NCBI GenBank assembly: GCA_002422425.1
Contig: DIVG01000045.1
Location: forward strand, 1 to 31,186
Reading direction: 5' to 3'
Length of the DNA stretch: 31,186 nt
DNA from: Akkermansiaceae bacterium UBA6138
Lineage (GTDB): Bacteria; Verrucomicrobiota; Verrucomicrobiia; Verrucomicrobiales; DEV007
Shown here: positions 24,253 to 31,186 of the stretch, one piece after another
Numbering within the stretch: the stretch's first letter is position 1
Layout: each line of letters starts with the position of its first letter
Made by a program: the position numbers and the translations under genes
The notes under the pieces: model-generated
What the model saw: only the letters and a program-made list of their open reading frames with translations
What the model was told of the DNA's origin: nothing
The model's database searches: none

Positions 24253-27033
24253 TTATTTATTGAAGGCCTCCTCCAGCAAACGCCGCTGCTCCATCTTGTG
24301 GATGGTCTTGGATCCGCTCGACGGGCTTGAGGCGGTGTCGCGTCCGGCGTAGCGAACGTGTCGGTCGGTGATCTTCTGAAGGCGAGGGCCAATGAAGGTC
24401 CAGCCTCCCATATTAAGCGGCTCTTCCTGACACCAGACCCACTTTTTAGCGTTCGGATAATGCGCCGCGACCTCGGCGATCCTGTCCCCATGGAAGGGAT
24501 AGAGCTGCTCAAGGCGGATGATGGCCGCATTTCTTATCTCATGCTCACGGCGGAACTCAAGAAGATCATAGTAGACCTTGCCCGAGCAAAAAATGAGACG
24601 GCTGATTCGATCTTCGGGACCGCGGTCCTCAGTGGCGTCGTCGAGCACTTCGTGGAAATAAGTGCCTTCGCCAAACTCGTCGATCTCCGAAACACAGGCC
24701 GGATGCGTAAGCAGACTCTTCGGCGTCATGATGACGAGCGGCTTGCGGAAGGGACGGTGCATCTGGCGGCGCAGCACATGGAAATACTGGGCCGGCGTCG
24801 TAATGTTGCAGACCTGCATATTACAGCCGGCACAGAGCTGGAGGAACCGCTCAAGGCGGGCACTGCTGTGCTCGGGGCCCTGGCCCTCATACCCGTGCGG
24901 GAGAAGCATGGTGAGGTGGCTGGCCCGCTGCCACTTGGACTCGGCCGAAGAAATGAACTGATCAATGATCACCTGCGCCCCATTGGCAAAGTCACCGAAC
25001 TGCGCTTCCCAGAGCACAAGGGCGTCGGTCGCATGAAGCGAATAACCATACTCGAAGCCGAGTACGGCGAACTCGGAAAGGTGACTGTTGTAGACCCAGA
25101 GCTTCTGTTTCTGCCCCGACTCAAGATGGTTGAGCGGGGTGTAGCGCTGTCTCGTCTGGGGATCATAAAGGACAGCGTGACGATGACTGAAGGTGCCGCG
25201 GCGGCAATCCTGTCCGGAAAGCCGAACCGACATCCCCTCTTTGAGCAGTGAACCGAACGCGAGCGCTTCGCCGAAGGCCCAGTTGATCCCCCTCCCTGCC
25301 TCGATCGCCTCGCGGCGCGGATTGAGGAAGCGGGTCGCGAGCTTCTGGTTCACTTTGACATTCGATGGAATCTCGGAGATGCGTCGTCCGATCGCACGGA
25401 CGAGTTCGACATCGACGCCGGTGTAGGCGGGACCATGAGCGTATTCGGGCTGGGGTTCCCACGGCTCTTCAGCGATAAGGTGGCCGTCACCGCGCTGCAC
25501 TGCCGCCTCGAGTTCGGCCATTTCACGGTCGAGTTTGTCCTGATAAGCCCCCTCGATCGCATCCGCCTCCTCGTCCTTCAGCTCCCCCGAAGTCACCAGC
25601 TCGCGGCGGAAAAGAGCGAGAGGGGTGTCGTGGGCGCTGATCTCGCGATAGGTCTTGGGGAGAGTGAAGGCGGGCTCGTCCCCTTCGTTGTGGCCATGAC
25701 GACGGTAACAGACGATGTCAATGACCACGTCGCGACCGAAACGCTGCCGGAAGTCGAGGGCGAGTTCGGTGACGTAAAGAACGTCCATCGGCGAATCGCC
25801 GTTTACATGAAAGACCGGTGCCTCGATCATCTTGGCGACGTCGGTGCAATAAACGGAGGAACGGGCATCTTTCGGTGTCGTCGTAAAGCCGATCTGATTG
25901 TTCACGACGATGTGTATAGTGCCGCCGGTGCGATAGCCGAGCAACTGGGAAAGGTTGAGCGTCTCGGCGACACTCCCCTGCCCTGCAAAAGCGGCATCAC
26001 CGTGGATGAGGACGGGAATGACGGAGTCGCGATCGACGAAAGAATCGCGCAGCTGGGCGTCCTTCTTGCGCTGGCGCGCGCGCGATTTGCCTTCCACGAC
26101 CGGACTGACAGCCTCGAGGTGACTGGGATTCGCGGCGAGCTGAATTTTGATCTTCCTGCCCCTGACCTCATGGTCGGACTCATAGCCCAGGTGATACTTC
26201 ACATCGCCGTCTCCGAAAACAAGGTTCGGGACGTAATTGTCGGAAAACTCGTAGAGAAGGACGGTGAGCGGCTTCTGAAGCAGATTCGCAAGCACGTTGA
26301 GGCGACCCCGATGAGCCATTCCCATCACCATCTCGACGATCCCGTGCTCGGGAAACTTTTGCATAAGACCGTTCAAGGCGACCATGAGAGAGTCGCCGCC
26401 CTCAAGGGAAAATCGCTTCTGTCCGACATACTTGCGGTGGAGAAAACGCTCGAAGAGCTCGGCCTCGGCGAGCCACTTCAGGGCCAGGCGCTTCGCCTCG
26501 ACCCCAGGCCCGGGTTGGTCAATGCGGGCTTCGACGCGCTCCCGTATCCAGTTGCGCACTTCCGGAGTCTGGATGTGCATGAACTCAAAACCGATCTTGC
26601 CGCAATACGTGCGCTTGAGACGGTCGATCAATTCCCCGAGCTTCATGCGGCGGCCGTCTTCGTAGAACTGAGTCGAAATCTCTTCTCCGAGCTGCGAAGG
26701 CAGAAAACCGAGCTCCTCCAGACTCAGGAGCGGCTGATCGGGACCGGCCTCATCAAGGGGATCGAGCCACGCGGCGGTGTGCCCGAGAGTGCGATAACTG
26801 CTGACGAGCGAGACGACACGGGCCCGGGTGGCGAGGTCGAGGCCCCCGCCTACTTCCGAAACACCGCCCCCGCCGGATCCGCTTGACCGGAGCGCAGGCT
26901 GCGTCATTCCCAGCTCGAAGCCTTCAAAAAACATCGCCCAGCTCTGATCGACGGAGTTCGGGTCCTCCCTCCAATCAGAGTATTTCTGGTCGATCAAATC
27001 GACATTCGCACGGGCGGAAATGGTATGGCTCAT
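24253..27033 (-). CDS. sucA: 2-oxoglutarate dehydrogenase E1 (thiamine-diphosphate dependent)
   Basis: This enzyme decarboxylates 2-oxoglutarate and transfers the succinyl unit to the lipoyl group of SucB. The 926-residue protein has the N-terminal E2-binding segment (LIDQKYSDWREDPNSVDQSW), GMAHRGRLNVLAN near 236-248 and HGDAAFAGQGSVAETLNLS near 343. It also has the NNQIGFTT thiamine-site segment, the transketolase-type part with LLPHGYEGQGPEHSSARLERFL, and the C-terminal EEPLNMGGW. Length is normal for the family. ATG 27033 (MSHTISARANVDLIDQ) is chosen over an in-frame codon at 27069 because the extra 12 residues are not conserved. It is the first gene of the sucAB unit; the region upstream is AT-rich with no clear promoter. 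Confidence 0.97.
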   Translation of the reverse strand: MSHTISARANVDLIDQKYSDWREDPNSVDQSWAMFFEGFELGMTQPALRSSGSGGGGVSEVGGGLDLATRARVVSLVSSYRTLGHTAAWLDPLDEAGPDQPLLSLEELGFLPSQLGEEISTQFYEDGRRMKLGELIDRLKRTYCGKIGFEFMHIQTPEVRNWIRERVEARIDQPGPGVEAKRLALKWLAEAELFERFLHRKYVGQKRFSLEGGDSLMVALNGLMQKFPEHGIVEMVMGMAHRGRLNVLANLLQKPLTVLLYEFSDNYVPNLVFGDGDVKYHLGYESDHEVRGRKIKIQLAANPSHLEAVSPVVEGKSRARQRKKDAQLRDSFVDRDSVIPVLIHGDAAFAGQGSVAETLNLSQLLGYRTGGTIHIVVNNQIGFTTTPKDARSSVYCTDVAKMIEAPVFHVNGDSPMDVLYVTELALDFRQRFGRDVVIDIVCYRRHGHNEGDEPAFTLPKTYREISAHDTPLALFRRELVTSGELKDEEADAIEGAYQDKLDREMAELEAAVQRGDGHLIAEEPWEPQPEYAHGPAYTGVDVELVRAIGRRISEIPSNVKVNQKLATRFLNPRREAIEAGRGINWAFGEALAFGSLLKEGMSVRLSGQDCRRGTFSHRHAVLYDPQTRQRYTPLNHLESGQKQKLWVYNSHLSEFAVLGFEYGYSLHATDALVLWEAQFGDFANGAQVIIDQFISSAESKWQRASHLTMLLPHGYEGQGPEHSSARLERFLQLCAGCNMQVCNITTPAQYFHVLRRQMHRPFRKPLVIMTPKSLLTHPACVSEIDEFGEGTYFHEVLDDATEDRGPEDRISRLIFCSGKVYYDLLEFRREHEIRNAAIIRLEQLYPFHGDRIAEVAAHYPNAKKWVWCQEEPLNMGGWTFIGPRLQKITDRHVRYAGRDTASSPSSGSKTIHKMEQRRLLEEAFNK

Positions 27034-27237
27034 CAAGCAACAGTTGGTATTCTCACGCTGGGCTGGCAAAGTCGCTTCAATCGGGATAACTGGCTAGAGA
27101 AAATTCAGGATTTTCCCCGCAAAAACGTCTGCCCTTTGGGAGTCTTCCCGCACCCGGCGCAGCTACGGAGAAGGCGCCTCACAAAAGAGCGCTAAAAATA
27201 TTTGCTAAATTCTAACAATAAGTTAGTTACAAAAAAA
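27034..27237. other. Intergenic region between folD and sucA
   Basis: The 204 bases separate two minus-strand genes. The left half (27041-27180) is GC-rich and featureless by eye. The right 50 bases (27185-27237) are AT-rich, with an imperfect inverted repeat CTAAC-AATAA-GTTAG (27212-27226). No T-run follows the repeat on the minus strand, so it is not a convincing terminator for folD. A sucA promoter is expected here but I could not pick a convincing pair of hexamers. Confidence 0.4.
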
Positions 27238-28119
27238 TCAAATCCCGACTTTGAGCCGACAGGCGCGTATCGTGTTCGCCATCAGCATCGCGATGGTCAT
27301 GCGCCCGACGCCACCGGGGACCGGGGTGATCGCCGCGCATTTCTCCTTTACCGCCTCGAAGTCAACATCGCCGACGAGCCGGGATCCGTTTTTTGCGCCG
27401 GGATCATCGATCCGGTTGATACCCACATCGATGACCACCGCACCATCCTTGAGATGGCCGGGGCCGATGAAATGGGGGATTCCGATCGCGGCTACAAGGA
27501 TGTCAGCCTGACGGGTCAGCGCAGGAAGATCTCTGGTCCGCGAATGGGCGACGGTGACAGTGGCGTTGGCCCCCTTTCCCTTCCCCATGAGCAGGAGGGC
27601 AAGACTTTTCCCGACGAGCAGACTACGCCCGACGATGACGACATGTTTTCCCTCGGTCTCGATACCGCTCTCGAGAAGCATGCGCTGGCAGCCCGAGGGA
27701 GTACAGGGGGCGAATCCGGTCGGGTCGTCCATGGCGAGCTTGCCGAGATTAACAGGATGCAGCCCGTCCACGTCTTTGGCCGGATCGATCCGCCGGATCA
27801 CTTCCTCTTCATCGAGGTGACCGGGCAGCGGCATCTGCACAAGAATACCGTGGATCGCTTCATCGGCGTTGAGCCTGTCGATCACTTCAAGCAGTTCCGC
27901 CATGGTAATGGTTGCCGGCTTTTCGATTTTCACGGAATGCATCCCCAGTTCACGGCACTTGCGGTCTTTGGATGCCACGTAGGCCTTCGACGCGGGATCT
28001 TCGCCCACCAGCACCACGGCGAGCCCCGGAAGATGACCGGCGGCTCTCAGCTCTTCAAACGAGCGATGGCACTCGGTATAGACGACCTCGGCAATGGGGG
28101 TTCCTTCAATCAGTTTCAT
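27238..28119 (-). CDS. folD: Methylenetetrahydrofolate dehydrogenase/cyclohydrolase
   Basis: This bifunctional cytoplasmic enzyme interconverts methylene-, methenyl- and 10-formyl-tetrahydrofolate, producing NADPH. The 293-residue protein has Tyr47 and the catalytic Lys51 in AYVASK, and QMPLPGHL at 95-102. It has PAKDVDGLHPVN (113-124), the dinucleotide-binding loop VIVGRSLLVGKSLA (161-174) and the C-terminal TPVPGGVGRMTIAML. Length and motifs are normal. It starts with ATG at 28119, inside the last 14 bases of the upstream acyltransferase gene, so translation of the two is probably coupled. Confidence 0.97.
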   Translation of the reverse strand: MKLIEGTPIAEVVYTECHRSFEELRAAGHLPGLAVVLVGEDPASKAYVASKDRKCRELGMHSVKIEKPATITMAELLEVIDRLNADEAIHGILVQMPLPGHLDEEEVIRRIDPAKDVDGLHPVNLGKLAMDDPTGFAPCTPSGCQRMLLESGIETEGKHVVIVGRSLLVGKSLALLLMGKGKGANATVTVAHSRTRDLPALTRQADILVAAIGIPHFIGPGHLKDGAVVIDVGINRIDDPGAKNGSRLVGDVDFEAVKEKCAAITPVPGGVGRMTIAMLMANTIRACRLKVGI

Positions 28120-28780
28120 GGGTGGGATTCATTAAATACTCAACGCGGAGACGCTCCGCTTCGAAAGCCTCGTCATCAAGGCCCGATCGCACCGCGGTGC
28201 AGGGTCCCAGATACACATCTACGGTAGAGAAGGGTTTCGGCAGGCGGAAAAGATCCCAGCTTTTGAATACCCAGCTGGACCCATACTCGATCCTGACCGG
28301 CAGGATGAGGGCACCGGTGACCTCGGCGAGCTTGATCACACCGGGTCCCAACCGGTAACGGGGGCCGCGCGGACCGTCGGGCACGATCGCCACATCGTAA
28401 CCGTCCCGAATCCAATCAATCAGTCCCAACAAGGCGGCCGAGCCGCGGCGCGAGGAAGAGCCGCGCACCGCGTCGCATCCGAAGCGGGCAACAAGTGCCG
28501 CGATGATATCCCCGTCCCGGCTCGCGCTGGTGAGAACCACCCCTTTCCGCGAGCTAAGGTACTTGTGATACAGGGTCGGAACGACAAAAATACGGTTGTG
28601 CCAGAAAGTCCAGATCATGGGACGATCCGGCGGATTTTCGACAAGGCCGTCCGGATCATGAAGCCGCCAGCGCATGGTAAGGGAAAAGAGGCGAATGAGG
28701 ATCGCTCCGACCCTGCCAATGCGGCGGGACCTCGGGGAGAGCAGATGGATCGCGCCCTCTTTCTCGGGAGATGAAGTCAT
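28106..28780 (-). CDS. DUF374 lysophospholipid acyltransferase-like protein
   Basis: The 224-residue protein has the DUF374 signature: IWTFWHNRIFVVP with the active His, SASRDGDIIAALVARFG, VRGSSSRRGSAALL and IVPDGPRGPRYRLGPGVIKLA. Family members are membrane-associated acyltransferases related to the LpxL/PlsC group, often near lipid A genes. An N-terminal amphipathic or membrane helix (RVGAILIRLFSLTMRW) fits membrane association. ATG 28780 has GGAAG eight bases upstream; an ATG at 28795 in the same frame is the alternative. A longer reading would run deep into the xylulokinase gene and is rejected. It lies directly after xylulokinase and overlaps folD by 14 bases. The acyl donor and acceptor are unknown. 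Confidence 0.88.
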   Translation of the reverse strand: MTSSPEKEGAIHLLSPRSRRIGRVGAILIRLFSLTMRWRLHDPDGLVENPPDRPMIWTFWHNRIFVVPTLYHKYLSSRKGVVLTSASRDGDIIAALVARFGCDAVRGSSSRRGSAALLGLIDWIRDGYDVAIVPDGPRGPRYRLGPGVIKLAEVTGALILPVRIEYGSSWVFKSWDLFRLPKPFSTVDVYLGPCTAVRSGLDDEAFEAERLRVEYLMNPTHETD

Positions 28781-28799
28781 TGGCAAGTCTTCCATTTGC

Positions 28800-30284
28800 T
28801 CAAAGCAGACCCGACTCCCGCAGGACCGTGGTGAGAGCGATTTGCCTATCGAGCTTGTCGCGGTAGAGTGGAACGAGATCCGCATTCGGGTGGCAACGAG
28901 TCGATTCGTCGAGCGAGACGAGACGGGCACAAAGGTCCTCATAGTTGCCCCGCCCGTCGGCTCGGGCCGCCTGGATCGCTCCTCCCAGCCCGGCACCTTC
29001 AGCCGTGGCGAGACTGACGACCGGCACGCCGAAGACATCGGCTGCAATCTGCCGCCAGGCGGCACTATTACTGCCGCCTCCGGTGAGACGTATCTCGCCG
29101 GGAGTCAGGCCGAGCGCGTCGAAACGACGGAGCCCGTAGGCGAGGCCAAGGGTCGCGCCTTCCATCGCCGCTCGCATCAGATGGGCAGGGTTCGCTGTAG
29201 CGGGGTTGAGCCCGTGAATGACTCCACTACCGTTGGGTAGATTTGGAGTGCGCTCGCCGTTGAGGTAGGGCAGAAAACTGACTCCCCCCGCAGCAGGCGG
29301 GGCCGAGACGATTTGGCGCTCCATCTCGGCGAGATCCCATCCGAACCAACCGCGCACCTGTTCCGTCACAACGGTAACATTCATGGTGCAGGCGAGAGGG
29401 AGCCAATGATCGGTGCTGTCGCAAAAGGCAGCGATCTCACCCTCGGGATCGATGATGGGCTTTCCGGCACAGCCGTAGAGGGTGCCTGAGGTACCGAAGC
29501 TCGCGGTAATAATACCGTTGGCGATATTGCCAGTCCCGATGGCCCCCATCATATTGTCACCTCCCCCGGCACTGACGACGACGTCCCCGGGCAGTCCCCA
29601 CTCCGACGCGAGGGCGGGCAGCAGGGTTCCGTGAATGGCATTCGAGGACCCTAGCGCCGGAAGCATCTCATGAACCGAGTGATCGACAAAATCGATCAGC
29701 CCGGCGTCCCACTCACGGGTACGGACATTGAGAATCCCCATCCCCGAGGCGTCGCCGAACTCCATGCGTTTCACCCCCGTGAGGAAGAAATTAATATAGT
29801 CGTGAGGGAGAAGGATGGAACGGATTCTTTTGAAATGATCGGGCTCATTCTGCTTCAGCCAAAGCAACTTTGGAATGGTGTATCCGGGCAGGATCGCATT
29901 CCCTGACCGGGCGATGAGTCCCTCTTTTCCTCCAAAGGCGGCGGCGAACTGATCGCACTGGGCTGCGGTCGAGGTGTCGCACCAGAGCTTGGCCGGGCGA
30001 ATCACTTGATCGTCGGCATCGAGAACGACCAGCCCGTGCTGCTGACCGCTCACACCGATCCCGCGCACTTCCGACCGCCGCGGGCCGAGTTGCTCAAGGC
30101 AATCCGAAACCGTCGCCCTGACCGCTGCAATCCAGTCCGAGGGGTGCTGCTCAAGATGCCCGGCAGGCAGCCCCTGGATCAGGTCATAAGCCTGTGATGC
30201 CTGAGCGACGAGGACGCCACTTTCCAAATCCAGCACCACCGCTTTGGTGCTCTGGGTTCCGCTGTCGATACCGATGTAAAACAT
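28800..30284 (-). CDS. xylB: Xylulokinase (FGGY family)
   Basis: This enzyme phosphorylates D-xylulose to xylulose 5-phosphate for the pentose phosphate pathway. The 494-residue protein opens with the phosphate-binding motif YIGIDSGTQSTKAV (3-16). It has SGQQHGLV (79-86), typical of xylulose kinases, and LLPHDYINFFLTG. The catalytic Asp243 lies in SAGGGDNMMGA, and RLTGGGSNSAAWRQIAADVFG is the adenosine-site motif near the C-terminus. Length matches XylB. No xylose isomerase or sugar transporter lies in view. The next gene starts within 20 bases, so it may share a transcript with the acyltransferase and folD. A perfect TTGACA lies 48 bases upstream (30332-30337) but lacks a good -10 partner. 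Confidence 0.93.
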   Translation of the reverse strand: MFYIGIDSGTQSTKAVVLDLESGVLVAQASQAYDLIQGLPAGHLEQHPSDWIAAVRATVSDCLEQLGPRRSEVRGIGVSGQQHGLVVLDADDQVIRPAKLWCDTSTAAQCDQFAAAFGGKEGLIARSGNAILPGYTIPKLLWLKQNEPDHFKRIRSILLPHDYINFFLTGVKRMEFGDASGMGILNVRTREWDAGLIDFVDHSVHEMLPALGSSNAIHGTLLPALASEWGLPGDVVVSAGGGDNMMGAIGTGNIANGIITASFGTSGTLYGCAGKPIIDPEGEIAAFCDSTDHWLPLACTMNVTVVTEQVRGWFGWDLAEMERQIVSAPPAAGGVSFLPYLNGERTPNLPNGSGVIHGLNPATANPAHLMRAAMEGATLGLAYGLRRFDALGLTPGEIRLTGGGSNSAAWRQIAADVFGVPVVSLATAEGAGLGGAIQAARADGRGNYEDLCARLVSLDESTRCHPNADLVPLYRDKLDRQIALTTVLRESGLL

Positions 30285-30388
30285 GCGGTAATTGCTAGCG
30301 GCGAATCATCGACGGATCAAGGCTCTCTTCGTGTCAAAACCAGAAAGGATCAAACGTAATTCGGGCTCCAACCGGAAGCGATAGCGCG

Positions 30389-31069
30389 TTAACTCTTCGG
30401 TAGGAGACCTTCCTTAAGCGCCTTGGCGACAGCCCCGGTCATCGTATTGACGTGAAGCTTGCTGTAGATTCCCCGGATATGCTTGTCGACCGTGTGGAAG
30501 GAAAGGTCGAGCTGGTCGGCGATCTCCTTCTTGGTGAGGCCCTCCACCATCTGCTCAAGAACCTCTTTTTCCCGCTCAGTGAGGCCGTAATCACGGCTCT
30601 GCGGGGCGAGGTCGCTGAACATGTCGAGAACGCGCCGGGCGATGAGGGCGTTGATCGGGGCACCGCCGGCGAGAATTTCACGAATGGCATCCGGAATCTC
30701 GCCCATGCTTGAGGTCTTAAGGAGGTAACCGGAGGCACCGGCGCAGATCGCATTGAAGACCTTTTCGTTGTCATCGAAGACGGAGAAAACGAGGATCTCG
30801 ATTTCGGGCAGAGCGGTTTTGATACGGCGAATTCCCTCAATCCCGCTCATCCCGGGAAGGCCGATGTCAAAAAGCATCACATCGGGACGCTCGCCCGCGA
30901 CGAGGGCCTCGATGGCATCTTCGCAGCGCTCATACTGATGGACGCACTGCATGTCCTTCTGACGGTCGAGGACCCGCGCCACCGTGCGCCGGAGCGTCTC
31001 GTTGTCCTCCACCATCCAAACTCTCGTTGGCGCCTTGGAGGCTTCTTCGGTTTGCGTTTCCTCACTCAT
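30389..31069 (-). CDS. NarL/FixJ-family response regulator
   Basis: The 226-residue protein has a receiver domain (about 15-135) with acidic pair Glu21-Asp22, phospho-acceptor Asp68 in MLFDIGLPGMSG, Ser96 in the Thr/Ser position and Lys118 in GYLLKTS. A LuxR-type helix-turn-helix follows at about 163-209 (LTEREKEVLEQMVEGLTKKEIADQLDLS..TVDKHIRGIYSKL). All key residues are present, so it is probably a phosphorylation-dependent DNA-binding regulator. It follows, after 63 bases on the same strand, a fragment that looks like the end of a histidine kinase, its likely partner. Target genes and signal cannot be told from the window. Confidence 0.95.
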   Translation of the reverse strand: MSEETQTEEASKAPTRVWMVEDNETLRRTVARVLDRQKDMQCVHQYERCEDAIEALVAGERPDVMLFDIGLPGMSGIEGIRRIKTALPEIEILVFSVFDDNEKVFNAICAGASGYLLKTSSMGEIPDAIREILAGGAPINALIARRVLDMFSDLAPQSRDYGLTEREKEVLEQMVEGLTKKEIADQLDLSFHTVDKHIRGIYSKLHVNTMTGAVAKALKEGLLPKS

Positions 31070-31132
31070 AGTCTTGATTGGAACCTAACTTGCCCGCATT
31101 GCGATCATTTGCATCAGAAAAATCTGGCTCAT

Positions 31133-31186
31133 TCAGGGCATCGGAACCATCAACTGGACGGTCGTTCCCTCGTTCAAGGCGCTACG
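31133..31186 (-). CDS. C-terminal end of a probable sensor histidine kinase (partial)
   Basis: Seventeen codons and a stop (TGA, complement at 31133-31135) are visible before the window edge: RSALNEGTTVQLMVPMP. The G-T-x-V-x-L-x-V-P-x-P ending is typical of the last beta strand of HATPase domains in two-component kinases. Position directly upstream of a response regulator supports the call. The rest of the protein lies beyond the right edge. Confidence 0.7.
   Translation of the reverse strand, partial: RSALNEGTTVQLMVPMP

Noticed and set aside
25435..26886. Long plus-strand open frame opposite sucA (483 codons)
   Set aside because: It is the antisense shadow of a highly conserved GC-rich gene and has no recognisable domain.
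28781..29065. N-terminal extension of the DUF374 protein into xylB
   Set aside because: The family similarity begins after 28780, and the extension would overlap xylB by more than 250 bases in another frame.
30332..30337. Perfect TTGACA on the minus strand upstream of xylB
   Set aside because: No acceptable -10 hexamer lies 16-18 bases downstream, so a promoter is not supported.
1..31186. CRISPR arrays, insertion sequences, prophage or integron elements
   Set aside because: No regularly spaced repeats, transposase or integrase motifs were seen on either strand.

Overview
The window comes from a GC-rich bacterial chromosome. The large secreted or membrane proteins of one style (DUF4175-like, squalene-cyclase-repeat and TlpA-fusion proteins) and the ABC permease/DUF58/BatA cluster suggest the Verrucomicrobiota or a relative in the PVC group. 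That placement rests on gene content and style, not on a marker gene. Genes are densely packed and no gene-free stretch exceeds about 220 bases. I see no insertion sequence, CRISPR array, prophage or rRNA.

The most notable region is the left end (1-2942), a selenium island. On the minus strand, read from right to left, lie selU (tRNA 2-selenouridine synthase), a NifS-type cysteine desulfurase, and the first 53 nt of a selenocysteine tRNA (anticodon UCA) cut by the window edge. Divergent from selU is a short exported protein gene (2536-2844) with an in-frame UGA at codon 34. It reads through to a 102-residue MerP/HMA-like protein with a Sec-Gly-Gly-Cys motif. A two-tier hairpin with a GU-containing apical loop starts one base after the UGA, as expected for a bacterial SECIS element, and a strong terminator ends the unit. 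An ordinary gene caller would miss or truncate this gene. The tRNA, the Se-modifying enzyme, the chalcogen-mobilising enzyme and the selenoprotein support one another. selA, selB and selD are not in view and may lie beyond the left edge.

At 3026-11533 four tightly spaced plus-strand genes encode a DUF4175-like membrane protein, an exported coiled-coil protein, an exported terpenoid-cyclase-toroid protein and a 1119-residue protein with six beta repeats ending in a TlpA-type thioredoxin domain. They look like one envelope operon. Two minus-strand membrane proteins of unknown role (11567-12985) follow. Then come a divergent rhomboid protease, a small membrane-anchored protein, a YycJ/WalJ-type metallo-hydrolase and trpE. 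At 17298-21452 a three-gene set (ABC-2-like permease, DUF58 protein, BatA-like vWA protein) resembles the MoxR/Bat clusters common in this group, without MoxR in view.

The rest lies on the minus strand: a MogA/MoaB molybdenum cofactor enzyme, a LysM lipoprotein, sucA-sucB for the first two subunits of 2-oxoglutarate dehydrogenase (E3 absent), a xylulokinase-DUF374 acyltransferase-folD set with overlapping or abutting genes, and a NarL-type response regulator preceded by the last 17 codons of what looks like its histidine kinase at the right edge.
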